From an uncultured Lachnospiraceae bacterium (GTDB lineage: Bacteria > Bacillota > Clostridia > Lachnospirales > Lachnospiraceae), in the NCBI GenBank assembly GCA_947625205.1, contig CANQNN010000001.1, forward strand, positions 310,001-374,000: 64,000 nucleotides of DNA, read 5' to 3'. The notes beneath the pieces were generated by a model. It did no database searches and was not told where the DNA came from. It worked only from the letters and a program-made list of their open reading frames with translations. The translations under genes were made by a program, and so were the position numbers. Below, piece after piece: positions 9,479 to 18,838 of the stretch (the stretch's first letter is position 1; each line of letters begins with the position of its first letter).

Positions 9479-9544
9479 TAATTTTTCGTCAAATAAAAGT
9501 TAATAACGCCGGTTTTTGCCGGCTGTGATGGAATGGAGAAGCAT

Positions 9545-10618
9545 ATGGCAAAAAAAATACTGGTAGTTGACGACTCTGCACTCATGAGAAGAGTGCTGTG
9601 TGATATAATCGAAAGTGATGAACGATTCCAGGTACAGGATCGGGCTGTCAATGGGCTGGAAGCGCTGGAGCTTCTGAGCCGGAATACATACGATGCGGTC
9701 GTGCTGGATGTCAATATGCCGCAGATGAACGGTCTGGAGCTTTTGAAAGAATTGCAGAAGCGTAAGATATCAGCCAGGGTCATGATGGCGAGTACCGATA
9801 CCAGGGAGGGCGCCAAGACGACTTTGGATGCGCTGGAGCTGGGTGCGCTGGATTTTATTCACAAGCCCAACAATGCGATGGATTGCCGGGCCGATTCATT
9901 CAAGGACAGGATGCTCAGGATCCTATCGGTGGTAGTGGATTCCAGAGCGCCTTCTTTTGGAAAGACCTTCACGCTGGATGAGATGAAGACTTCCAGGAAG
10001 ATGGTAGAGCTGGTCAGCAAGCACGCCTCGGGGGTAACCGGTAACAGGATCGTGGCGCTGGCAAGCTCCACGGGAGGACCCAAGGCGCTTCAGTCGGTTA
10101 TTCCCAGACTTCCCAGGAACTTGAAGGCCCCGGTGCTGATCGTACAGCACATGCCTGCGGGATTTACGGCATCTCTGGCTGAGAGGCTGGACTCCTTAAG
10201 TGAAGTCCATGTCAAGGAGGCTGCCGAGGGAGATGTGCTGGAGGCCGGAACGGTATATATATCTATGGGCGGAAGGCATATGAACATACAGACGTCAGCG
10301 GGCAGATATACCATTCATTATACGGATCAGCCGACCAGGGAGGGCGTCAAACCGTGTGCCAACTATATGTATGAATCCCTTATGGACAGCAGATACGATC
10401 AGGTAGTCTGCGTTGTCATGACGGGTATGGGAGCCGACGGTACGGAAGGAATCAGGCATCTGAAAGAGAAGAAAAAGATTCATGTGATTGCGCAGGAGGA
10501 AAGCACGTGCGCGGTGTATGGGATGCCCAAGAGCGTTGTGAAAGCAGAGCTTGCAGACCAGATCGTGCCGCTTGAACAGATTGCACAGGAAATAATAATG
10601 AACGTGGGGGTAAAATAA
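9545..10618 (+). CDS. cheB: Chemotaxis methylesterase CheB
   Basis: A 357-residue protein from ATG 9545, chosen because GGAGAAG sits just upstream. An earlier in-frame ATG at 9533 lacks a ribosome site. An N-terminal receiver domain has D9/D10 and phospho-acceptor D55. A linker leads to a C-terminal methylesterase with the catalytic triad S175 (ASSTGG), H202 (VQHMPAGFT) and D298 (GMGADGTEG). CheB removes methyl groups from chemoreceptors and can deamidate them. No cheR is present in the window. Confidence 0.95.
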   Translation: MAKKILVVDDSALMRRVLCDIIESDERFQVQDRAVNGLEALELLSRNTYDAVVLDVNMPQMNGLELLKELQKRKISARVMMASTDTREGAKTTLDALELGALDFIHKPNNAMDCRADSFKDRMLRILSVVVDSRAPSFGKTFTLDEMKTSRKMVELVSKHASGVTGNRIVALASSTGGPKALQSVIPRLPRNLKAPVLIVQHMPAGFTASLAERLDSLSEVHVKEAAEGDVLEAGTVYISMGGRHMNIQTSAGRYTIHYTDQPTREGVKPCANYMYESLMDSRYDQVVCVVMTGMGADGTEGIRHLKEKKKIHVIAQEESTCAVYGMPKSVVKAELADQIVPLEQIAQEIIMNVGVK

Positions 10619-10619
10619 T

Positions 10620-12746
10620 ATGGATGTAAGTCAATATCTCGAAATTTTCCTTGATGAAACCAATGAACACTTGCAGAACCTGAATACGCAGATCCTCTCA
10701 CTGGAGCAGGAACCCGGCAACATGGATACGATCAACGAGATCTTCCGTGCGGCCCACTCTCTTAAGGGCATGGCGGGAACGATGGGTTACAAGCGGATGC
10801 AGAACCTGACCCATGACATGGAAAATGTGTTTTCGGAGGTTCGTAACGGCAACATTACCGTGAAAGCGAACATGATCGATGTGCTGTTCCAGTGCCTGGA
10901 CGCTCTGGAGGAGTATACGACTAATATCCGCGAGAATGCCGATGAGGGAACAAACGATAATGAACCTCTTATCAAGCAGCTCAACGATATATTAAACGGC
11001 AGCGACAGCGGGAACGCTGAAGAGCAGCCGACTCCTGAACCTACTGAAGACAGCGCGGCGGCAGCTGCGCCTTCGGCGAACGAAGACAGGAAGTGGACGG
11101 ATATCAAGCTGGGTGATTCCGAGCAGACTGTTATGAAGGAGGCTGTAAGCCAGGGTAAGAATGTCTACGGTCTGACTGTCAAGGTACAGGAGTCCTGTAT
11201 TCTGAAAGCGGCCAGAGCGTTTCTGGTATTTAAGGCAATAGAGGAGACTGGTGAGATCATTATTTCAAGCCCGTCCGCTCAGGATATAGAGGATGAAAAA
11301 TTTGATCTGGATTTCAGCCTGATCGTGATATCGGATGCTCCGTTAGATAAGGTGATCGCGGCGGCTAAGAGCGTTTCGGAGATCGAGGACGTAAAAGGCG
11401 GCGCGATAGATCCCAATCATGTTGCGTCAGCGGCTGAGAACGATGCCGGAGAGGAGACGGCGCCGGCAGAACCGGCAAAGGCCGGGGAAAGTCAGAAATC
11501 CGCCGCGCCTGCTGCACCCGCCGCAAGCGCTGCTCCTGCCAGAAGCGGCAAGAAGAAAGCGGATGAGAAGAAAACAACGCCGACTAAACCGGTTGTCAAT
11601 AGAACCGTCAGGGTCGATATCGAGAAGCTGGATACGCTGATGAATCTTGTGAGCGAGCTTATTATTGCGAAGAATTCCCTCGTATCTGCATCGGCGGCAT
11701 CCGGCACTTCAAGCACAGCGGTCAATGAGCAGATCGAGTATCTCGAGAGCGTAACAACGTCTCTTCATGAATCTGTCATGAAGGTGCGAATGGTTCCTAT
11801 TGAGAGTACCGTGAGCAAGTTCCCGCGTATGGTGCGTGATCTGCAGAAGACTCTTGGCAAAAAGATGGAGCTGCATATGTCCGGTGAGGAGACAGAGCTT
11901 GACCGGACCGTGGTTGATGAGATCGGCGATCCGCTGATGCATCTGCTCCGTAATTCTGCCGATCACGGTCTGGAATCCGCCGAGGTCCGTAAGGAGAGAG
12001 GTAAGCCGGAGGTTGGTTCTATCTTCCTGGACGCATATCAGGACGGCAATAACGTAGTGATCGAAGTGAGGGATGACGGTAACGGTATTGATACCCAGGC
12101 TGTCAGAGATAAAGCGATCGAGAAAGGCATCATCACGCCCGAGCAGGCTGAGAACATGAGCGAGAAGGACAGCATAGACCTGCTGTTCCACGCAGGATTT
12201 TCTACGGCCAAGGTCGTTTCCGACGTCTCGGGCCGCGGCGTAGGTCTTGATGTCGTTAAGTCCAAGATCGAAGCCCTGAGCGGTGAGGTGGAGGTCAAGA
12301 GTAAGCTCGGCGAAGGAAGTTCATGGATCATCAGACTGCCGCTTACGCTGGCGATCATCCAGGCGCTTATGGTGGACATCGGAAATGAAAAATATGCGAT
12401 CTCACTGGGTTCGATCCAGACGATCGAAGATATTTCGCCGGACGATGTAAAGCTTGTACAGGCGAAGGAAGTGATACAGCTTAGGGATATCGTTATCCCG
12501 CTGATCCGCTTAAATGAGATCCTGGATGTGGAGAGCAAGAAAGATCCCAAAGAAAATCTGGTCGTGGTTGTAGTCAAGAAGGGTGACAAACAGGCCGGTC
12601 TGGTTGTAGACGAGCTGATCGGACAGCAGGAGATCGTTATCAAGTCTCTGGGCAAGTATATCAGCAAGTGCAAGATCATCAGCGGCGCAACCGTTCTTGG
12701 CGACGGTGAAGTGGCTCTGATCCTGGATGCCAATACATTGATTTAA
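10620..12746 (+). CDS. cheA: Chemotaxis histidine kinase CheA
   Basis: A 708-residue kinase with the usual order: the Hpt (P1) domain with phospho-accepting H46 in RAAHSLKGMAGTMGY, a P2-type CheY/CheB-binding region (about 160-260), an Ala/Pro/Lys-rich linker, a dimerisation domain, a GHKL ATPase domain with HLLRNSADHGLE and DDGNGID motifs, and a C-terminal CheW-like domain (about 575-708). It phosphorylates CheY and CheB in response to receptor signals. It starts two bases after cheB and is followed by cheW. Confidence 0.97.
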   Translation: MDVSQYLEIFLDETNEHLQNLNTQILSLEQEPGNMDTINEIFRAAHSLKGMAGTMGYKRMQNLTHDMENVFSEVRNGNITVKANMIDVLFQCLDALEEYTTNIRENADEGTNDNEPLIKQLNDILNGSDSGNAEEQPTPEPTEDSAAAAAPSANEDRKWTDIKLGDSEQTVMKEAVSQGKNVYGLTVKVQESCILKAARAFLVFKAIEETGEIIISSPSAQDIEDEKFDLDFSLIVISDAPLDKVIAAAKSVSEIEDVKGGAIDPNHVASAAENDAGEETAPAEPAKAGESQKSAAPAAPAASAAPARSGKKKADEKKTTPTKPVVNRTVRVDIEKLDTLMNLVSELIIAKNSLVSASAASGTSSTAVNEQIEYLESVTTSLHESVMKVRMVPIESTVSKFPRMVRDLQKTLGKKMELHMSGEETELDRTVVDEIGDPLMHLLRNSADHGLESAEVRKERGKPEVGSIFLDAYQDGNNVVIEVRDDGNGIDTQAVRDKAIEKGIITPEQAENMSEKDSIDLLFHAGFSTAKVVSDVSGRGVGLDVVKSKIEALSGEVEVKSKLGEGSSWIIRLPLTLAIIQALMVDIGNEKYAISLGSIQTIEDISPDDVKLVQAKEVIQLRDIVIPLIRLNEILDVESKKDPKENLVVVVVKKGDKQAGLVVDELIGQQEIVIKSLGKYISKCKIISGATVLGDGEVALILDANTLI

Positions 12747-12766
12747 ACAGAGGGAGGAACGGCGAC

Positions 12767-13225
12767 ATGATGGATGAAGAATTAAAGGTTGTAGGCGAAA
12801 CAACACAGTTTATCGTGATCAAGCTGGGAGATGAGCAGTACGGGATCGATATCAAGTTCATAGATAATATTGTCAGAATGCAGCATATTACCAGAGTGCC
12901 GAAGGTAGATCCCTATCTGAAAGGCGTGATCAATCTGCGCGGCGAGGTTATCCCGGTGATGAGCATACGCATTAAGATGGGCCTGGAGCCCGATGTGGAG
13001 ACCAAATCCAGCAGGATCATTATCCTGAAGCTGGAGCAGCAGGGAACCATCGGTGTGATCGTGGACGAGGTGAAAGAGGTCGTGACGTTAGAGAACGATC
13101 AGATCGAGAAAATTGCATATGATTCTATGGAAGATAAGAACAGTTTTCTATGCGGAATAGGAAAGTGCGACGGGGGACTCATCTCGCTGCTTGATCTGAA
13201 TGCCGTTGTGATGGAAAACGTATAG
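12767..13225 (+). CDS. cheW: Chemotaxis coupling protein CheW
   Basis: A 152-residue single CheW domain, with the family stretch VPKVDPYLKGVINLRGEVIP. CheW links chemoreceptors to CheA. The ribosome site AGGGAGGA lies upstream. It sits between cheA and cheC with short gaps, which fits co-transcription. Confidence 0.96.
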   Translation: MMDEELKVVGETTQFIVIKLGDEQYGIDIKFIDNIVRMQHITRVPKVDPYLKGVINLRGEVIPVMSIRIKMGLEPDVETKSSRIIILKLEQQGTIGVIVDEVKEVVTLENDQIEKIAYDSMEDKNSFLCGIGKCDGGLISLLDLNAVVMENV

Positions 13226-13235
13226 GAGGTTTGCA

Positions 13236-13850
13236 GTGGATGAAATAACCCTGGAAAAAATGTCGAATGAATATTTCGACGTTCTGAAAGAATTAGGAAA
13301 TATCGGAGCGGGCAACGCTACCACTGCGCTGGCACAGCTGATGCAGTGCAAAGTGGATATGGCCGTTCCGCAGGTCAGACTGCTCGAATTCAAGGAAATG
13401 GGCGAAATGATGGGCGGCGAAGAGACGATCATGGCCGGTATCTATCTCGGCATCGAGGGAGATATCACCGGAAGTATCATGTTCCTGCTGGAGAAACAGG
13501 CGGCCCGGCATCTGGTGAATAAACTCATGGGAATGGAGCTTGAGGGCGAAGAGTTCTCCGAGATGGAATTTTCTGCGCTTAAGGAAGTGGGCAATATCAT
13601 TACCGGCGCATACCTCAATTCCCTGTCCAGTCTGACCAATCTGGTCATATATCCGTCTGTTCCCGATCTGACAGTGGATATGGCTGGTGCTATACTTAGC
13701 GTTCCGGCGATCCAGTTTGGTGAGCTGGGCGATAAAATGCTGTTGATACAGACGCAGTTTTTCGACGAACAGGTTCTGGACGGGTATTTTATTCTTGTTC
13801 CGGATCTGGATTCCTATGGCAGAATATTGTCAGCTTTGGGGCTTGCCTAG
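13236..13850 (+). CDS. cheC: CheY-P phosphatase CheC
   Basis: A 204-residue protein starting with GTG, supported by AGGAGGT eight bases before. It has two pseudo-symmetric phosphatase motifs: ELGNIGAGNA near residue 21 and EVGNIITGAY near 117, both with the required Glu and Asn. CheC dephosphorylates CheY-P and is stimulated by CheD, encoded next. This adaptation branch is typical of Bacillota and absent in enteric bacteria. Confidence 0.95.
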   Translation: MDEITLEKMSNEYFDVLKELGNIGAGNATTALAQLMQCKVDMAVPQVRLLEFKEMGEMMGGEETIMAGIYLGIEGDITGSIMFLLEKQAARHLVNKLMGMELEGEEFSEMEFSALKEVGNIITGAYLNSLSSLTNLVIYPSVPDLTVDMAGAILSVPAIQFGELGDKMLLIQTQFFDEQVLDGYFILVPDLDSYGRILSALGLA

Positions 13851-13903
13851 GTCACAGCGCCGAAAAACATAATTCGATAAGTGTAAACAGGAGATGTCAT
13901 ATT

Positions 13904-14389
13904 ATGGGCAATTTGATAAAGGTCGGTATGGCTGATTTGAACGTATGCGTTAGTCCTGACAGCATTACTACATTGGGGTTAGGGTCATGTGTCGGGATCG
14001 CGATCCGCGATCCGGTGACAAAGATTGGCGGACTGGCGCATATTATGCTTCCGGACAGCACTTCCATCCGCAATAATACGAACATTCCGAAGTTTGCGGA
14101 TACAGGTATAGAGGAACTGGTGAAACAGGTGGTTGCCAAAGGGGCCAACAGAGGTCGCCTTGTGGCTAAGATCGCGGGTGGCGCACAGATGTTTTCTTTT
14201 CAGAGCAAAAACGATATGGTGCGTGTGGGCGAGAGAAATGTGCAGGCTACCAAGACGAAGCTTGCACAGCTCAAGATACCTATTTTGGCGGAAGATACAG
14301 GTAAGAACTATGGAAGAACCGTTATATTTTATCCCGAGACAGGAGATTTCGTGATCCGTGCGGTCGGTAAGCCGGAGAGCGTGATCTGA
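13904..14389 (+). CDS. cheD: Chemoreceptor glutamine deamidase CheD
   Basis: A 161-residue protein with the CheD catalytic Cys in LGLGSCVGIAI and the catalytic His in GGLAHIMLPDS. CheD deamidates receptor Gln residues and activates CheC. The ribosome site AGGAGA is upstream. It follows cheC after a 53-base gap with no obvious hairpin terminator. Confidence 0.96.
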   Translation: MGNLIKVGMADLNVCVSPDSITTLGLGSCVGIAIRDPVTKIGGLAHIMLPDSTSIRNNTNIPKFADTGIEELVKQVVAKGANRGRLVAKIAGGAQMFSFQSKNDMVRVGERNVQATKTKLAQLKIPILAEDTGKNYGRTVIFYPETGDFVIRAVGKPESVI

Positions 14390-14419
14390 CGGGAATAAGA
14401 GCGGTGGAAGGATTGTGAA

Positions 14420-14866
14420 GTGGATTACGAAACAGCAGATACCGGTAGCGAAAATGTGGATATAGAGGACGCGGAGAGCGAAAACGGTAAGGATCCCGGA
14501 GATGAAGCCCCCGAAGAGGGTGAAACTCCGGCGCAGCGCAGGGCAAGAGAGGAGCAGGAGGCTAAGGAGCGTGAGCTTCGAGCCAGAAAGCGGAGACTGA
14601 TACCGCCCTTTGTCATGCTTCTTGCGGGTGCGATCACCAGTATTACCATGCGTGTTCTTCACTATGATATGAAGACTATGCTGATCATCCTGCTCTGTGT
14701 TCTGATCGGTTTTTATATAGCGGGATGCGTGATCAAATGGATGTTGGACAAATTTGAGCGTCAGATTGAAGAGGCCAGCATGGAAGAAGGCGAAGTCATC
14801 GAGAAGGAACTCGCGGAGGAAGACGGGACGGGCAGACACTCTGGGGCGAATGTAAAGGATGAATAA
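14420..14866 (+). CDS. Uncharacterised two-helix membrane protein in the fla/che operon
   Basis: A 148-residue protein starting with GTG, preceded by GGAAGGA. The first 50 residues are very acidic, followed by a charged Arg/Glu helix. Two membrane segments follow at about 61-77 and 86-108, and the C terminus is acidic again. I do not recognise a named family. Its place between cheD and the flagellar sigma factor, with small gaps on both sides, suggests a motility-linked or operon-resident role, but function is unknown. Confidence 0.75.
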   Translation: MDYETADTGSENVDIEDAESENGKDPGDEAPEEGETPAQRRAREEQEAKERELRARKRRLIPPFVMLLAGAITSITMRVLHYDMKTMLIILLCVLIGFYIAGCVIKWMLDKFERQIEEASMEEGEVIEKELAEEDGTGRHSGANVKDE

Positions 14867-14874
14867 AAACGCTT

Positions 14875-15657
14875 ATGGATGAGGCAGGCAGAAAGAAACT
14901 CTGGGAAGAGTATGCGAAGGCAAAATCTCCCGAAGTGAGAGAAAAAATCATACTGGAATATGCACCTCTTGTCAAGGTGGTGGCCGGCCGGCTGAGTATG
15001 TATCTGGGATATAATGTGGAATATGAGGATCTGGTCAGCTACGGTATATTCGGATTGATCGATGCGATCGACAAATTTGATTTCCTGAAGGATGTCAAAT
15101 TCGAGACATATGCCAGTCTCCGGATCAGAGGCGCGATCCTGGACCAGATTCGGAAGATGGACTGGATCCCGAGAACTATTCGGCAGAAACAGAAAAAAAT
15201 CGATGCTGTCATCAAGGACATAGAGGCGCGGTGCGGCAGGAATGCCACGGACGATGAGATCGCTGACGGGCTGGGGATCACGGGGGATGAGTATCTGGAC
15301 TGGCAGTCACAGATGAAGGTTACCAATGTGGTGTCCCTCAATGAATTTCTGGAGCAGGGCAGCGAGGTCTCAAACGAGGCCAGCTATACCAGGAGCGCAC
15401 ATTTTGACAGTCCGGAAGAGGTGCTGGAGCGGGATGAGTTAAAGAAGAAGCTTGCGGAAGCACTGGAGCTTTTGACTGAAAAAGAACGCAAGGTGATCGT
15501 TTTATATTATTACGAAGAGCTTACGCTGAAAGAAATCAGCAATATATTGGAGGTGTCCGAGTCCAGGATATCTCAGCTGCATACGAGGGCTCTTCAGAAA
15601 ATGAAAGCAAAGCTTGGTAACTATATCGGTATTTTGACCGAAGCAGGCAGTAATTGA
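14875..15657 (+). CDS. fliA: Flagellar sigma factor (sigma-28, FliA/SigD type)
   Basis: A 260-residue sigma-70-family factor of the FliA/SigD/WhiG group. Region 2 lies at about residues 20-90 (DLVSYGIFGLIDAIDKFDF), region 3 carries DWIPRTIRQKQKKID, and region 4 (LTLKEISNILEVSESRISQL) ends the protein. It directs RNA polymerase to late flagellar and chemotaxis promoters. As in Bacillus, it lies near the end of the fla/che operon, which places it late in transcription. In Bacillus nomenclature it would be sigD. Confidence 0.95.
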   Translation: MDEAGRKKLWEEYAKAKSPEVREKIILEYAPLVKVVAGRLSMYLGYNVEYEDLVSYGIFGLIDAIDKFDFLKDVKFETYASLRIRGAILDQIRKMDWIPRTIRQKQKKIDAVIKDIEARCGRNATDDEIADGLGITGDEYLDWQSQMKVTNVVSLNEFLEQGSEVSNEASYTRSAHFDSPEEVLERDELKKKLAEALELLTEKERKVIVLYYYEELTLKEISNILEVSESRISQLHTRALQKMKAKLGNYIGILTEAGSN

Positions 15658-15667
15658 CGGGTGGGGT

Positions 15668-17257
15668 ATGAACGGATATTTCAGGATCGTAAATAAAGAT
15701 GGGGAAACGGGGATCAGGCTGATCCCGCCTGCTGACGGCGGTAAGCCTGTCGATTTAAACGATGTCATAGAGTATATGACGATGAAGGATTATGCGTGTG
15801 ATCTTCCGGACTTACGGCGCGCTGTGGAGGCGTCGGCCAAGGAAGAGACGGTGCTGATGCTCGGTCAGAGTAAAGGCTTTGAGGAACGGGAATGCTATAA
15901 ACTGACGGTCACTCCGGATAAAATGCAGGCATATGCAAAATTCTATGCGGCGTCCGAGAACGGAGAAGAGCTGACCGTGGATGAGATATTGCGCGATCTT
16001 GCGGCGAAGGGTATTAAGTGCGGGATCAGGCAGGATGCGATCAGTCGGTATATACAGCACAGAGAATATTGCCAGGATATCCTGCTGGCGGAAGGAACGG
16101 CACCGGTACAGGGCAAAGACGCATATATTGAATACAAGTTTAATACGGATAAGAAGGCAAAACCCACATTAAAGGAAGACGGCAGTGTGGATTTCTTCAA
16201 TTTGAACATACTTAACCACTGTAACGAGGGCGATCTGCTGGCCGTTCTGCATCCGGAGGAACCGGGGACGGACGGGGAGAACCTGTTTGGCGAGAGGATC
16301 AGACCGTTGGATGTAAAACCGGCGGTTTTTAAATACGGTAAAAATATTGAGAAGTCAGAGGACGGGCTGACACTTACTTCGCTGGTAAACGGACATGTGG
16401 AGCTGGTGGAAGGACAGGTGTTTGTATCCGATATGCTGGTCGTGGAGAATGTAGATAACTCCACGGGCAATATTGAGTATGAGGGCAGCGTGCAGATAAA
16501 CGGAAATGTGTTTACCAACTTTTCCGTCAAGGCAAAGGGCGATGTGATCGTAAAAGGTGTAGTTGAGGGAGCGGCGATCCAGGCGGACGGCAATATCGTC
16601 ATAGCCAGAGGCATGAACGGTATGGGTAAGGGCACCCTGAATGCCGGAGGCAATATCATCGCCAAATTCCTTGAGAATACCGTTGCACAGGCGGACGGAT
16701 ACGTTGCCTCAGAGTCCATACTTCACAGCACGATCATGGCGGGCAGCGAGGTCAATGTAGACGGCAGGAGAGGATTTATAACCGGAGGGCGCGTATGCGC
16801 CGCAGGCAGTATCAGCGTCAAGACCCTCGGCTCCGAGATGGGCGCGGATACCACGGTGGAAGTCGGGGCCGATCCGAAGGTCAAGGGCCGCATTGCACAG
16901 CTGCAAAAACAGATAGAAGAAGATAAGAAGACGATCGAGTCTATTAAGCCGGTAATGGCTTCCACGATGCAGAAGATCAAACAGGGGATCAAGCTGAGCC
17001 CCGAACAGGCTAAATATGTGCAGTCGCTTTCGGCGGCCGGCCAGCAGAAGCAGAAGCTTCTTAAGGAGAATCAGGCGGAGCTGGACGAACTGCTTGCACA
17101 GATCGGCGACACGACGCAGGCGCAGGTCAAAGTAAAGGGAATGGTATATCCGGGCACTAAGATATGCATAGACGATGTGTCGTTGACGATTCAGAAGACA
17201 GCGCATTACTGCCGGTTTATCAAAGAGCGCGGTGATGTTAAGTCTGCGCCGTATTAA
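15668..17257 (+). CDS. fapA: FapA-family (DUF342) flagellar assembly protein A
   Basis: A 529-residue protein. The central part (about 170-400) has the repeated GDV/GNI turns of a polymer-forming right-handed beta-helix (DUF342/FapA), for example SVQINGNVFTNFSVKAKGDV. A coiled-coil stretch at about 410-480 follows, then a short C-terminal domain. FapA proteins are found in flagellar operons of many bacteria and are linked to assembly, but their biochemical role is not settled. It follows the sigma factor after ten bases. Confidence 0.85.
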   Translation: MNGYFRIVNKDGETGIRLIPPADGGKPVDLNDVIEYMTMKDYACDLPDLRRAVEASAKEETVLMLGQSKGFEERECYKLTVTPDKMQAYAKFYAASENGEELTVDEILRDLAAKGIKCGIRQDAISRYIQHREYCQDILLAEGTAPVQGKDAYIEYKFNTDKKAKPTLKEDGSVDFFNLNILNHCNEGDLLAVLHPEEPGTDGENLFGERIRPLDVKPAVFKYGKNIEKSEDGLTLTSLVNGHVELVEGQVFVSDMLVVENVDNSTGNIEYEGSVQINGNVFTNFSVKAKGDVIVKGVVEGAAIQADGNIVIARGMNGMGKGTLNAGGNIIAKFLENTVAQADGYVASESILHSTIMAGSEVNVDGRRGFITGGRVCAAGSISVKTLGSEMGADTTVEVGADPKVKGRIAQLQKQIEEDKKTIESIKPVMASTMQKIKQGIKLSPEQAKYVQSLSAAGQQKQKLLKENQAELDELLAQIGDTTQAQVKVKGMVYPGTKICIDDVSLTIQKTAHYCRFIKERGDVKSAPY

Positions 17258-17274
17258 GCGGACGGGAGGGTAAA

Positions 17275-17592
17275 ATGGCGATAGGATTTGTGGAGTTGCA
17301 GGGGCAGATCACGAGAGCCCAGGATTTTACTTCGATCAAGCATAATGAAGATGCAAGAGATATGGTCAATCAGGCTAATTTCGGCCAGCAGATGACTAAG
17401 CAGGTGGAAAAGCAGGTGAACAGGGTCAATCGGGGAGAACAGCCCGATTATCACGAGGGGGACGCCGATGCCAAGGATAAGGGCAGCAACGAGTACAGCG
17501 GCGACGGCGGGCGCAGGAGGAAAAGGCTGGAGCAAAATCCGGACGGCAAAGTGATCATGAAAAAGTCGGGCGGTTTCGATTTCTCCGTTTAA
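17275..17592 (+). CDS. Small uncharacterised hydrophilic protein of the fla/che operon
   Basis: A 105-residue protein with no membrane segment. It is rich in Gln, Asp, Lys and Gly, with a short basic run GRRRKRLEQ near residue 82. A good ribosome site (GACGGGAGGG) precedes the ATG, and it sits between fapA and the next gene with 17- and 32-base gaps. I recognise no domain. The spacing and codon use match its neighbours, so I take it as a real gene of unknown function. Confidence 0.7.
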   Translation: MAIGFVELQGQITRAQDFTSIKHNEDARDMVNQANFGQQMTKQVEKQVNRVNRGEQPDYHEGDADAKDKGSNEYSGDGGRRRKRLEQNPDGKVIMKKSGGFDFSV

Positions 17593-17624
17593 AATGCGAT
17601 AGAAGACAGAAGGGACAGACGAAG

Positions 17625-18806
17625 ATGAGTGCAACAGAGATCATTCTGATCGTGATCGGCGCAGCGGTATTCCTGCTGGGTTATCTGATGCCTGCCAGGA
17701 AAAAAGATATAGATGAAGAAGTACAGCTGATCAGCGAGGACGAAGTCAGAAAGTTGATCGAGAGAGAGACAGAGCATGTCAAAGATAAAATTGCCGACAT
17801 TGTGGATGAGACGGTCAATTATTCAATTGAAAAGGCCGAGCGCGCTATGGAGCGCGTGACGAATGAAAAGATCATGGCTGTGGGAGAATATTCCGATACG
17901 GTTCTGGAGGAGATCAATAAGAACCATAAGGAAGTTGTGTTTCTGTATGATATGCTGAACGATAAACATGATAATCTGATGTCAACGATCAACGAGGCAA
18001 CAACGGCGGCGGACGGCATCAAGCAGACGGTCAGGGATGCGGAGCTCACAGCGGCGGAAGTGGCGGATAAGATCGATGCGGCGTTACAGGCTGCCGATGA
18101 TGCGGCAGATATGATCAGGGACGCGGAGGATGCGGCGGCGCAGGCGCAGGACGCCATGCGAAGCGTAATAAAGACGGCGGAAGATACCAGAAGCGATCTG
18201 ACGGCGGTTCACAGCGCCCGGCCTTATCATGAAGACGTGGTAGAAGAAGCGCAGGAGGCGCTGCAGAGTGAGGCGAACCCTTCCGTGATGGTGCGGGAGG
18301 AAGAGCCGCTTCTGGCGGAGGCGTCCAAGATCATCGGGGGAAGCGTTGCAGACCGGCCGGAATCCGGTGAAGGCGCCGGGGACGGCGAACCGGCAGAGGC
18401 GGCCGGGGAGTCGTCGGACGATGCGTTTATGCCCATTACGCCCCGACGGGTCGAAATCGTTCATCAGCCGCAGGAGGGGTCCGAAGGGGACGCCGGAGAG
18501 ACTGAAAGAGAGATGTCCACGAGTGAAGCATTTGCCAGCATGGGATTTTTCACCTCCCATTCGGATAAGCAGGAGAAGCCCGGCAGAAGGTCGAAAACAA
18601 GGAGAAATTCTGGCAGGGAGAGAAGCGCGGAGGATGCGGCCGGCGTTGATATACAGTTTGACCAGGGAAAAGATAACGGGCGTAACAGTAACGAGAGGAT
18701 ACTGGAGCTGCACAAGGCCGGCAAGTCCAACATGGCGATCGCCAAAGAACTGGGACTGGGTCTTGGCGAAGTGAAGCTGGTCATTGACTTGTTTGAAGGT
18801 ATGTAA
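17625..18806 (+). CDS. Membrane-anchored coiled-coil protein with C-terminal helix-turn-helix-like segment
   Basis: A 393-residue protein. Residues 4-22 form one N-terminal membrane anchor, residues 40-200 are a long Ala-rich coiled coil, residues 200-340 are a disordered acidic/Pro linker, and residues 355-393 (NERILELHKAGKSNMAIAKE onward) look like a small helix-turn-helix. The layout matches proteins often labelled DUF6115 in Clostridia flagellar loci, though I cannot confirm the family here. A membrane-tethered coiled coil with a DNA-binding-like tail is unusual. The tail may instead bind protein. Confidence 0.7.
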   Translation: MSATEIILIVIGAAVFLLGYLMPARKKDIDEEVQLISEDEVRKLIERETEHVKDKIADIVDETVNYSIEKAERAMERVTNEKIMAVGEYSDTVLEEINKNHKEVVFLYDMLNDKHDNLMSTINEATTAADGIKQTVRDAELTAAEVADKIDAALQAADDAADMIRDAEDAAAQAQDAMRSVIKTAEDTRSDLTAVHSARPYHEDVVEEAQEALQSEANPSVMVREEEPLLAEASKIIGGSVADRPESGEGAGDGEPAEAAGESSDDAFMPITPRRVEIVHQPQEGSEGDAGETEREMSTSEAFASMGFFTSHSDKQEKPGRRSKTRRNSGRERSAEDAAGVDIQFDQGKDNGRNSNERILELHKAGKSNMAIAKELGLGLGEVKLVIDLFEGM

Positions 18807-18838
18807 GGGTACAGCAGTCGGATGAAGGGTGGCAGTAC

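Noticed and set aside
9508-9523. GCCGG/CCGGC hairpin between the PilZ gene and cheB as a terminator
   Set aside because: It has only five pairs and no T-run after the stem; the T-run is in the loop. It is unlikely to stop transcription.
13985-14839. A 284-codon minus-strand open frame opposite cheD and the next gene
   Set aside because: It spans two well-supported + strand genes, and its product is a His/Leu/Arg-rich sequence typical of antisense frames.
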